In this document: in pieces, positions 1-10,149 of the stretch
Layout: each line of letters starts with the position of its first letter
How positions within the stretch are numbered: position 1 is the first letter of the stretch
DNA from: Buxus sempervirens
Lineage: Eukaryota > Streptophyta > Magnoliopsida > Buxales > Buxaceae
Direction of reading: 5' to 3'
DNA length: 64,000 bases
Assembly (NCBI GenBank): GCA_947561395.2
Contig: OX387187.1
Span: 4,408,976 to 4,472,975, forward strand
Made by a program: the position numbers and the translations under genes
The notes under the pieces: generated by a model
Told to the model about the DNA's origin: nothing
Databases searched by the model: none
What the model saw: the letters and a program-made list of their open reading frames with translations, nothing else

Positions 1-567
1 GATCTACCATAACGAGTATGATAGATCTAAAATATAAGCCTATTTCGACAAAACAAATGCGATGTGTGCATGTGTGAAAATCATCTCTTTAAATCAATAC
101 ATCACAACATATAGCATTAAAAGTACATTACTCAAATGGGGTTCTATGTCTAGGGTTCCGTTCCTATTCTCGTTTCCCTTAGTTCTCTCTTCACCTTTTT
201 CAACTAGAAATAATCTTGGGGTACTTTGAGTAAAGAATGGGGTTTCACACAACAATAGGCCATTCAAGAGGGTTCTATGACTAAGCGTCAATTCTCATTC
301 TCGTTTCCCCTAGGTCTCTCTTCATGTTTTACGGCTAAAGAGAATCTCGAGGTACTTTGAGTAGGGGAAGGGGTTTCAAGCACAAACAGTAGGCCATTAT
401 TCTACAGATAGGTAGAAGAAGAGAACTAATCCTAGAATTTAAAAACAGAAAATTAAAAGAGGGTTAGTGCTTACCTGGGTTCTGAAAGCAATGGGGCAGA
501 GGCTCCCTTCTTCACTTGGAGCTCTTCAATCTCCAACTCTTGGCCTTTTGCTTGAGGAGAAGCCTCC

Positions 568-575
568 TATTTATA
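568..575 (-). promoter_or_regulatory. TATA box of LTR F
   Basis: The minus strand reads TATAAATA within CCTATAAATAGG. The same box sits at the same place in the LTRs of C (34448-34455 and 57890-57897) and B (60097-60104). About 95 nt downstream on the minus strand lies a splice donor (CCCAG then GTAAGC, exon end at 475). Confidence 0.7.
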
Positions 576-731
576 GGCAAAGGCTAAGGCAAGGGGTGCC
601 CTAATGGTAGACACAAAATTATGTCTACAATCCCCCAACTTAAACCCTAAGGCTATTTTCGAGAATTCCCACTCATAGAGATATTTAAAACAGTAAAAAA
701 GTGAAAACTCTCAGAATTTTCGAAGTTGGCA

Positions 732-898
732 GCAAAACACTTGTATCTGGCAACTCAGGTCGGATATAAACAATAATGTTTGTATCCGACATTATACATA
801 GGATACAAAGAAAAAGGCTTGTATCCGACATTATCCATCGGATATAAGGAAAAAGGCTTGTATCCGACATATAATATCGGATACAAAGAAAAATGCTT
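732..898. repeat. Inverted-repeat cluster in U3 of LTR F
   Basis: Repeated half-sites GTATCCGACAT and TCGGATAYAA occur in both orientations, at least six in all, separated by A-rich spacers. The cluster lies 160-330 bp upstream of the LTR TATA box, the same relative place as clusters of different sequence in the LTRs of C and B. Confidence 0.6.
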
Positions 899-1426
899 CT
901 CTGCACAGCTTTTGCATGGCACTGACCCTTACCTGCACAGGCAATCTCCATTTACTTAAGATATTACATGTAAATAAGAAAACACCCCCCCATTTGAATC
1001 CATTAAAAATAGTTCCAGGCCCAAATTCCAAGTGAATAGAAAGTCAACTTTCCAGTTCCAGGCAAAATTCTGGTTTTTCAGGTCCGGTAAAAAGATTCAA
1101 CATGTTAAAATCAAGGCATTCATCAAGATTTAAAATCTCAAAAAATTCATTTATGCAATAACATGGCTAAAAACCTGATTACAGGGAAAAATTATCTTGA
1201 AATCTTGCCTTAAAAAATATTTCATTTTTTGGGGTCAAAAGTCAACAAAATTCAACTGGAAAAAGTTTTACTTTGCGCAAAAGATTGAATTTGGGCCCTT
1301 TCCTTTGTGGTTTTGGATTCAAATGGATTAAGGATCTCAAACCCAATGCTAAGAATTGAAATTTCCAATAAAATATTTCTCTCCTTCAAGATTTATCAAA
1401 AATCATGCAATTTTGGGGTGTCTACA

Positions 1427-1797
1427 GACCTGAGGCCTGATGCCGATGCTCCTGAGGCGTTTGTTCCTTCCTCTGAGCCTGTGCTAGTGTGAGTACGAGT
1501 GCGAGTGCAGAGCCTGCGATTGAGCCTGTTCCTGCCGAGCCTGCCGGAGATGCGGATACCCCCGGGTCTGCATCGGCTGCTTCAGATGACTCAGGGTATG
1601 TTCCTCCATAGCACCCGACTGCCGGCCTTGTGCCTTTGAGTATTATGTATGATGTTCAATGTATTTTGGGCAGGATGAACGTTGTACCGCTTGCTGTCTA
1701 GTGCCACTCGTCTTTGGGCGCCAGCGATCTCGAGGTAGTGGACGTGGCAGAGGACGTGGCTGTGGGGATGGACCTGGAGAGGGAGAGTAGATTAGGA
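1427..1797 (+). pseudogene. 3' end of antisense gene 1 of element A (decayed)
   Basis: This is the tail of the same gene found in fuller form at 36862-46454 in element C. Aligned signs are an acidic, Pro/Glu/Ala-rich stretch (AEPAIEPVPAEPA), then SGYVPP, HPTAGLVPL, then a Gly/Arg-rich end (RGRGRGRGCGDG-like). The copy carries several stops, including TAG after SGYVPP and TAG after VVPLAV, and frame shifts, so it is dead. It lies opposite in strand to A's gag-pol, beyond the integrase end, and runs the same way as antisense gene 2 just to its right. The 5' part is hidden behind LTR F at the window edge. No catalytic motif is visible in this part. Confidence 0.65.
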
Positions 1798-2249
1798 TAT
1801 CACATGTATACATTTTGTACAAAAACGATGTAACTTTCATTCATATATAAAGAGATTTGGTTCATTTTTCTTCATTTATATTCTTTTCTCTTTTATTTCT
1901 TGCCTCTATTGCATGATATATGTTAAAGCAGGGACATGTGAAGCTTGGGAAAGCGTTAAAATTGAAATTCCCCATTTTTTTGAATGTTTTCCGAAAAACT
2001 GTATTTATATTGCGGTCACGTAGTGACTGCATTTTCTTTGTGGTCACATTTGACCGCATTTGTTATGCTGTCACAGCTTAATAACATTTGTTATATGGTC
2101 ACAGCATGACAGCATACTAAATGCGGTTTTTGCTGTGTTTTCGATTTTTCTATATAAACACTTGGGGAACGTCATTGTGACGTTTTTAATAGCTCGAAAA
2201 CACCCTAGGCACTCCGTTTTTTGCTTCCCTTGACTTCTTTGGTGATTCC
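1798..2249 (+). promoter_or_regulatory. Promoter region of antisense gene 2 of element A
   Basis: Non-coding. It holds an inverted-repeat cluster (about 2010-2130; half-sites TGCGGTCA, TGACCGCATT, AATGCGG), a TATA box TATATAAA (2151-2158) and, just after it, a 15-bp palindrome ACGTCA-TTG-TGACGT (2169-2183). The equivalent region of element C (46455-46922) has the same order: cluster, TATATAAA (46824-46831), ACGTCA-TTG-TGACAC (46842-46856), then the ATG. The TATA box lies about 95 bp before the ATG in both. Confidence 0.6.
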
Positions 2250-3820
2250 ATGGCATCTTTTGCACCATCCTCCTCTGCCGATGAAGCTCCTCCTGCAAGA
2301 CAACCGATTAGATCAAAACAAAGCCTCCTAATCTCACTAGGTATAATCTTGTGGATTCTTTCTATGATAGGTGGGTTAACTCCATGACCCTTGAAGAAGA
2401 GATCCAGTAGGATTCCATTCACTTAGGTCATATCTTGCACATCCCTAAAATTCCTTTTAAATGGGAAATCATTGAGGCTATGATTGGACATTGGGAACCT
2501 CAATTAAATCTTTTTCACTTTGATGACAAAGAGATGACTCCCACCATTGAGGAAATTGAAACAATCCTTGGCCTAAAATTTTCTGAAAAAGTGGTGAACC
2601 CGCCCCCTAAGCCTAGCTACAAAAAGGAAGCATCCACCTTTTTGGGTATAGGGAAGAAGGACCTAGGGCAATCTGATGCACTGTTGACCCTATCCAAGAC
2701 ATTTTTGACTGAAAGGCTTCTAAGGGGTGAAAATAAGCAGGCCCAGTTTAATGCCTTGACTTTGATAGTAGTCAACCAATTGCTCTTTCCACGAGGTGAT
2801 GATCAGGTTGACTTGGCTCTCATCTCAGTTTTCTGCCAAGTTAGGTAACGTGAGACATTAGCCCTTATGATCTTGGCAGAGATATATCAAGCCTTGACTG
2901 ACTGTTATTTCAGGAAGAAGAAGCATTTCCTTGCATGTGCCCTTATCATACAGGTAAAATCTCTTTTTTTTCAACTTATTTGTGAAGTTGAATTTATTGG
3001 AATTAAATTAAAATACTTCCCCTTTCTGCAGCTTTGGTTACTTGACCACCTAAATCAGATTGAGATGATAGATCGCCGCTTTTCTACATGAATGAAAGCT
3101 CTTGTTTTGACGAGCAACCGAGAGTGTCCTAACATCTAAGGCGGCAAGCAGAGTTGGTTCACTTTCTTGGGTACTCTCCAAGATGATCAGGTGTGATGGC
3201 TTGGCACTTATCAGCCCATTGCAGAAACGGTGATCAACTTCAGAGATAGGAACTTCCTGGTTCTAGTAGGCTTGAGATCTGCTGTTCTCTATCTTCCTTT
3301 GAGGGTTCTTCGGCAGTTTAAAGCGACCCAGGGGATTATGATCCCAAATGGATATGAAGACTTCCTTGGGCCACTTACACCAGCCACCATGGGGCTAAAT
3401 GCTCGGTTAATGAAGGAGTGGTCCTATGCTCATTTTCTACGGGCCCAGTTTGTAACACCTAGAATCCGGGTCATCATTTTGTTTTTACTCGGATCAAGGC
3501 ATTAACTTGTGGTACATTACAATCAGTTCAAAAGATAAAGAAATAAAGAACTAAGATTTATCAGAGTGATATGAAGCTTAAATAATTCATTAGAAATTGA
3601 ATCTTTCTATTACATCAAGTAATCAAATGAAAGCAACTACAAGTTTAACTAACTCATAAATCCTACTAGGTCATCTATTATTAATTCAAGAGAATAACTA
3701 CAACTATATAAAATTTACTACACTTGTCTTCAGGATTTTCTAGACTTTAAGCCCACTATCAATCTAACCCGTGGTGTCCTCTCCAAGATGACCTGAAAAC
3801 AAAACATTTTAAAGCAGGGG

Positions 3821-3838
3821 TGAGATACGAATATCTCA
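3821..3838 (-). ncRNA. Conserved UUCG-loop hairpin element of Tekay-like LTRs (S1 copy)
   Basis: TGAGATACGAATATCTCA; on the minus strand TGAGATATTCGTATCTCA, a 7-bp stem closed by TTCG. Identical copies lie in E (9623-9640, 16758-16775), S2 (20615-20632, 20671-20688) and S3 (23515-23532). Whether it acts as RNA or DNA is not known. Confidence 0.5.
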
Positions 3839-4257
3839 GTAGGTAACACTATGCATTAAAGGAAAACAATTTATACATAAGGAAAGTAACACAAATTTCA
3901 TGCTCGATAAGATAAGCGAGTAAACACGGTCGATAAGATAAACGAGTAATCACGGTATGAAAAGAACATCAATCCATACTCGAAATACAAAAGGCTTATT
4001 ATGTAAATTCATTTCAAATAGAATGTCAATGAAATATGACTCATTTCCATAGGGTTTCCAATATATTCCAATTAGTGTCTTCCCAAGCATGCTTCCACCT
4101 TTTATCCATATTCCAATTCCAATTTAAAGTCATTCTAATCAAGTTATATCTATACTATTCAATCATGTCATTCATATTTAATTCATATGTAAGCCTCACC
4201 GTTCATTGTTTCAACTGTAGGATGTCAAACAAATTCTCAACAATAATCTCCCATGTA

Positions 4258-4785
4258 GCATGTAATCACGTAGTAATCACATCTCCCCCACATGAGGTAA
4301 GCATCTCTCCCGTAAGAGGTAATCACATATCACCCCTATGGGATGCAATCCAATCCGAACTACATCTCCCCCAACAGGAGGTCACATCTCACTCGCAAGT
4401 GGTCACATACACATCTCCCTTGTGGGATGCAATCACCTCGTGATTACATCTCCCCCACAAGAGGTTTCCCCGCAGGAGTTAACACATCTCACCCGCAGGT
4501 GGTCACATCTCACCTGTAGGTGGTAATCACATATCTCCCTTGTGGAATGCAATCACATCGTGATTACATCTCCCCCACAAGAGGTCTCATCTCACCCGCA
4601 GGTGGCCACATATCTCCCCTGTGGGATGCAATCAAATCTGAACCACATCTCCCCCAACAGGAGGTCACATCTCACCCGCAGGTGGTCATCACATACATCT
4701 CCCCTGTGGGATGCAATCCAATCTGGACTACATCTCCCCCAACAGGAGGTCACATCTCATCCGCAGGTGGTAATAATATTCCTTT
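4258..4785. repeat. Minisatellite in S1
   Basis: Tandem, imperfect modules built from CACATCTCCCCCACARGAGG, CACATCTCACCCGCAGGTGG and CATCTCCCCTGTGGGATGCA, following each other for about 520 bp. Each module holds a short inverted repeat (for example CCGCAGGTGG-like arms). S1 alone carries it; E and S2 instead have a different repeated module (GATACCCTGAGTAGGCC) in their LTRs. Confidence 0.75.
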
Positions 4786-7767
4786 TTGCCAACCTAGCAC
4801 TTAATCCACAATCCAACTTATATTGTTGTGTAAAACAATTTATTCTTAACTATTTGGTGTTCCCAAAATTAGTTCATAGTTGGTACTCATAATGATAGTT
4901 CTAGCTATGTGATAATTAAAGGTTATGTAAGGTCATTAAGTAATTTAGGGATAAGGTTTAGTGGTAATAAGATACTTGCCATTTATAAAGTAGTTTATGT
5001 AAAATTTAGGAGTGATCACTTAGAATAATAAGGTACTTGCTATTTTAGTAGTGAGAAATTAAAGTAAGTCAATTTAAGTAACTAACGAGACCTAAAGGTA
5101 TATAGGGTTCATTCTCCAAATTCTATAAGGTAGTTCATGTTCAATTTTTAATCCGAAGTCCTAACCCAAAATCAGTTCCTTAGTTTATTTATCATAATAT
5201 TTCACTCAATATAGATTAGCATGCCTACCTGATACCCGATTCAGTGTTAAGCAACTGTTTCATTTACATTGGATATTGGACCCTTAACACACGCTAAGGT
5301 GTGGGTCAATTAATGTATTAATTATATTAATATAGAATTCCAATTGATTAATGGTGAGGTGGGGTCGCCTTAAAGTAATAGGAGCTAATTAAGGTTTGGT
5401 CAAAGCATCAAGAGTTATTAAGGTTTGAATTTAGTGGTGGAGGATTTACGTATATAAATTAATTTACCATGGATTAGGCATTAGGAATTATTATGGTTTG
5501 GCGATGGTCAAAGGACAATAGAGAGTTCTTAAGTTTTAGATTAGTACAATAAAGTAAAAGTTAGTACAAAGAATTTCCCTAATAACCATCTCCGATCCCT
5601 AAAATTGCTTTTGCTAATATCTTCCTGAAATTGATGTAAATTCTGGTTATCTCCTAATTCCTACCCTCAATTGGTTCCTCCATAGGTTTCTAACAGTGTT
5701 TAGATGCTAAATGAACTTAGTTTAACTCAGTTGAAGTCAAACAAATGGTTAAAATCCGAAAATACACTCAAAAAGGCTTAGTCGCATGCTATTGCGCAGG
5801 TAGGCGGTCCTGGGCGGTCCTGACCTGTCCTGAGCGCTCAGCCAAAATTACATAGAGCGCCTACCCTGGACAGGTAGGCAATCCTGGGCGGTCCTAGGCG
5901 CTCAGCAAAATTTCTGCACAGAACGCGTTCCGAACATGCGGCAGTTTTGGTTTTTCAACTTCTAACTCAATTTCTTCCCTCAAATCACTTCCAACACTTC
6001 ACAAATCAACTATAAAAACCTTCTAAACGTGATTGGATTTAATCGAACAAATATTAAATCGGCATGTAGTTTAGATGCTCAAAATCAAACAGAGGTATAA
6101 TATTTTGTTCAAACAGAAATCATGCATTCGTTCGAGTAAACTTTAACAAAGACCCGGTAAACCAATGATGAAAAGGGTGTGTCACCTACCTCTGTTTGCT
6201 CAAGATACCTTCTTCCTCCTCTTTCTTCTGTGTGGCTTTGATCTTTACTTTTGCAACAGCCTGAGTTCTCCGGAGATAAAGTTCTCTCTCTGGCTTCTCC
6301 TTCTTCTCTTCTTCTTCTTCCTCTTCTCCTCTCGGCCTCCCTCTTTCTCTTTCGTTCTTCTTCTCTTCAACCGCAACCTCCAAACGCCAACGCCAAAGAC
6401 ACCATACAAATGCAACTAATATTATTAAACCCTATTTTATTCTCTATGATCCCATGCATCGCACTACCATCAAGTTCTATACCTATTCATCAACCAGACT
6501 TAATAATAACCTTTAATCCACTCTTACCTTGGTATCTCATGATCTAGCAGTTAGATCTGCGCCAAACTCCTGATCTCCGCTATCAATGGGATCATCTATA
6601 AAATAAATTCCTCATCTCCTCAACTTAAGGCTCCAAATCCAACATAATTACTAATATGTCATTATCCCAATTATTAAGCTATAAATATCATTGTTAATAG
6701 ACAATTTACACCCCAACTTAAATCTATTATTATTTCTCAAGTCTAATAACAATTTTAATTAATGTATTTAATTATTTACCGATAATTAATGTGAATTGAC
6801 CGAAATACCCTTCTTTTAATATCTTCACATCTACGCATTCGATTTCCTCCAAAATTCCTAAATTTATTCTCTATTTTATTTTGACAAATTTATTGACTTT
6901 CCAAATTTTCGTATTTAATTATTATTTATTTATTTGCTGAAAATTCGGGGTTTTACACAGTTTTCTCTGAATCACATGTAAAAGATTATCTGTTCTGGAT
7001 CAGAGAGCAGGTTCAGAGTCATGCCCCAATACCAAAGGATCCTCCTGCAGTTCTTCCACCTACTTATGAAGACATCCTGGAGTCTGAAAGAGCATCTCAC
7101 AAGCGGCTTCAACAAATATGTGTACGAGAGGCCCAGGAACTTAGGATAAGAGGTATTGATCTGGAGAGGCAACTTGAAGAGCAGGTATCTTGCCACATTG
7201 CTATGGAGAAGAAACTTAAGGAACAGAGACAGGCTCGTCGCTTTGAAGTTCGAGTGATGCGGCAAAAGTATCAGGATTCCCTGGCTAGCCTTAGGGATAT
7301 GAAGATCTAGCAACTTGAGGAGCAAGTGTCACGTCATACTGCTCTGGAAGAGCAACTTAAGGAGCAGAGGCAGGCCCGTCGTTTTGAGGTCCAAGTGATG
7401 CGGAAGAAATATCAGGATGCTTTAGCTAGCCTTAAGGTCATGAGGATCAGGCAGACATTTTCAGATGAAGTTATATCTTTTCTGAGCAATCTGACTGTAG
7501 AGGGAGTATCTGGGATCGTTGCAACTCAGGCGGCTCGGATTCGGGAGCTTAAGGAGCGGCTAGGAGATAGGGATTAGCTTCTTTTTATTGCATTTTTTCT
7601 TTTCTTTTTTCCATACCTTTGTACAAAAGCAAACTCGAATAGTGGAAAGACAAAGGATTTAATTCAAAAATAACTTTTATATTATTGGCCTCAGAATTCT
7701 CAGATGCTTGTAAAAAAATAGGTTTTATGAAAAGTATTTGATTTCTCATCACTGGCCAAAGTATAGT

Positions 7768-9993
7768 TGTAAAACCCCGATGATTTTTCATGATTTTATG
7801 GGAAAAACAAATAATAATAATAATAAATTAAACTAATAAGGTGTGTGGATGTAGGAGTTTCGGTGGGCGAGCACACACCAAATCAGAGGTTTTGAAAGTT
7901 CGTCGAGCGGCAAACTACTTACGGAAGGTATTTATACTCTAGAAAAAATTAGGTTTTGGGTTTTGCTCTTAATACGCTTAAACTCGTATTGAGGATTGGT
8001 GATTGCGGCTGCGGCAATTTTGCCCTAGGTTTCTTGGGAGAGAAGAAGATCTGGGGAAGTTCCGGCTGTTTAGTGTTCGTGATCAAGAAGTTCAGGAGGG
8101 CTTTTCTTCTTGTGATCAAGAGAACATCTGGGCGACTATAACAACCAAACGAACGAACGGTTGGTTGGGGTTTGCTCTACGAGGGGTTGCTGTTGCCAAG
8201 ACTTGGAAGCGTATAAGGTGAGTGGCATTGTTTTAAAACCTGGGTTTTGTATTAATCGTAGGTTTAATCCTATTGCATATGTTTGTGGAATGAGATATTC
8301 ATTGGTTTTTCTGGACGGAGATAGTCCGAGGGTTGTCTCTTTAGAACTGGATGAGGATAAATAAAAATTGTGTTAGATTAATTCCAAAACTAGTTTGAAT
8401 GTGTTCTGGGGATACTAGGAGACTAAAGAAGTAGTTACAGACCGAACAAGTTCAGCCAGAGTTGTAGATCTGGAAATAACAGAGACTCGAAATTTTAGTT
8501 TCCTATCCGCCCACTTGGCGCTCACTAGTGCCCACTTCGGGTAGTAGGCGTAAGGTTAAATTAAACTATCCACTGAGCTTGCGCCCACTTGGCGCTCAGC
8601 TCGCGCGCACTTAAACTCGATACGCGCATCTCGCGCGAACCTCCCGCCCACTTCGCGCCTAGATCGCGCTCACTCGACTTGAAGTGGGCGCATACCCAAA
8701 AATTTCGACCATCGACCTCCCGCCGACCTTGCCCCTAGCGTAGGAGGTCAGCGCATGGTCCATTTCTTGGCCGAATTGCATGTTTGAGTAAACCAAGTTG
8801 GATTTTGATGATAAGAGGTTTCAAGCACTCGACAAATCACATGTTTAGGACCCTAGAAACAATATTACCTATGAGAATATTAAAGATAAATTCTGGAAAT
8901 TCTTAGGAGCTTCCAAGGCAAATTTAGGGTTATCTGTAGGTGATGTTTTGGATACCAAACACTAGGAGTTCCTATTTTTGTTCTCTTTGGTTAAACACTG
9001 TACTTGGTTGAGAATTTATTAAATCCTGGCTTTACTTATTGGCAAGTTTTGAAATGAATTGTAAAGACTATTTTCTTGTGTGAGTTGAAGTTCTGGTTGG
9101 AACACTTGTGAGGAGTTACTGTTCTGGTTGGAACAAATTGTGATGTGTGTATTGGGATACACGGTTTTGAAATAAATGTGGGTTTACTGAATGCGGAGTT
9201 TATTTGGTTATTTATAGGTTTTTGGTTTAGCTTCCCTTGGATCCTTGTTAAACTTAGTAATGTGATGGTATTTGTTTATTGGTGTAATTGCATGGCCTTG
9301 TGTGTTGCCACGACCAGTGTAGAGCAGCCAGATACCCTGAGTAGGCCTGGTTGTCAGTGCCGATACCCGGAGTAGGCCGGCATTGGATGACGATACCCTG
9401 AGTAGGCCTTCATTTCAGAGTGTCTGATACCCTGAGTAGGCCGGAACTGTGTACATGGAGGTGTGGAGTGTCTACTTGGCATGTAAATTAATCAATGTAA
9501 CAATATGCATGACATTGACCTTTTTGTGTTGTTATCGGAAATCTGTTGTTTAATTTGTTGGTTATTTATCGAAGCATGTCTTATAACTGTGTGAACTATT
9601 TCTGCATGCATGTGTCATTCGCTGAGATATTCGTATCTCATCCCTCGTTGTTGTTTTGTTTTTCAAATCTTCGTGGTGAGGCGCCTACTGGGGTAGATCC
9701 GACTGACACTTATAGGGAGGAGGATTATTACTACAATCCTTAGACTAGTAGGTTATTCAGTCTTAAACTCTGTTCAATTGAATTTGTGGGAATTGTAATA
9801 AGGTAGTAAATTGGAACCATTTGATGTATTTGAAGATTCTATAGATTGCTTGGATGAGAATTTTAATTGTGCACTCTGATGTGATATAAATTGTTGTGTG
9901 ATTATCCAGCGATCACCGTTATTGAGATCCTTACCTAACCCTCTGTGAGACGTGTTATATCTTTATTGAACAACATGGATCCTGGGCGTTACA
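7768..9993 (+). repeat. 5' LTR of element E
   Basis: 2226 bp, TGTAAAACCCCGATG to GGGCGTTACA. It holds a CG-rich repetitive block of GCGCCCACTTGGCGCTCA type (8510-8760), four GATACCCNGAGTAGGCC modules (9326-9440) and the UUCG-loop hairpin (9623-9640). The block just before the CG-rich part (about 8365-8500) also matches S4 and S5. Confidence 0.92.
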
Positions 9994-9997
9994 GATA

Positions 9998-10010
9998 TGG
10001 TATCAGAGAC
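9998..10010 (+). other. Primer binding site of element E (initiator-Met tRNA type)
   Basis: TGGTATCAGAGAC starts 4 nt after the LTR end. It matches the plant initiator methionine tRNA 3' end (TGGTATCAGAGC), the usual primer of Ty3/gypsy chromoviruses, with one late mismatch. Confidence 0.85.
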
Positions 10011-10149
10011 CTTAAAGCTTGAAGTAGAGGGTCCTAGGTAGTATGACCTTAGGAAACCCTGGGGGAAATAATTTGTGTACGCTAGATAGAACCATGAGGT
10101 TTAGAAGAGAGTTCCTAACTAATGTCGTGTTTTTTGTTTACAAGAAATC

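Larger units (their letters stand above)
1..1426 (-). mobile_element. LTR of a Tat/Ogre-type element (F), cut by the window edge
   Basis: Read on the minus strand the LTR starts TGTAGACACCCC (right end, 1426), the same start as the LTRs at 33050-34863, 56497-58305 and 59688-61491. Its layout also matches them: inverted-repeat cluster, TATA box, splice donor, then two tandem copies of a block of roughly 130-150 bp (about 125-420) around TTCTCGTTTCCCYTAG. No polypurine tract follows 1426, so it is not the 3' LTR of an element lying to the right. It is either a solo LTR or the 5' LTR of an element extending left out of the window. It is inserted in the antisense gene 1 remnant of element A; the expected TSD would be GACCT (1427-1431), whose partner lies outside. 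Confidence 0.8.
3451..6957 (-). mobile_element. Solo LTR S1 (Tekay/chromovirus-like), 3.5 kb
   Basis: Bounded by TGTAACACC and GGTTTTACA (minus strand starts TGTAAAACCCCG, ends GGTGTTACA), with a perfect 5-bp TSD CAGTT at 3446-3450 and 6958-6962. There is no internal coding region, so it is a solo LTR. End sequences and the hairpin at 3821-3838 place it with the LTRs of element E. It shares its 3'-side text (CTGCGCCAAACTC, CTT-rich block) with S3, so S1 and S3 are one subfamily. It disrupts exon 2 of A's antisense gene 2. A GC-rich block of repeated GCGGTCCTGGGCGGTCC-type text lies at about 5790-5930. Confidence 0.88.
2250..7577 (+). pseudogene. Antisense gene 2 of element A, broken and split by a solo LTR
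   Basis: This is the older copy of the intact gene at 46923-48670. It reads from ATG at 2250 (MASFAPSSS), with a small insertion frameshift near 2320, a TGG-to-TAG stop near 2407, the well-kept block KIPFKWEIIEAMIGHW, a short intron (about 2954-3031, GTAAAA to CTGCAG) and exon 2 from 3032. A further stop lies at about 3089. Exon 2 is cut by solo LTR S1 (3451-6957) with TSD CAGTT and resumes at 6963. The end is a coiled coil. A block of about 150 bp (RQARRFEVxVMRxKYQD) is present twice (near 7230 and 7376), once in element C. It runs convergently toward A's integrase gene. Function unknown; the family occurs as an extra ORF in Tat-type elements. Confidence 0.75.

Noticed and set aside
4036..4892. 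Several overlapping + strand frames rich in His, Ser, Pro
   Set aside because: They come from the S1 minisatellite and have no start or domain support.
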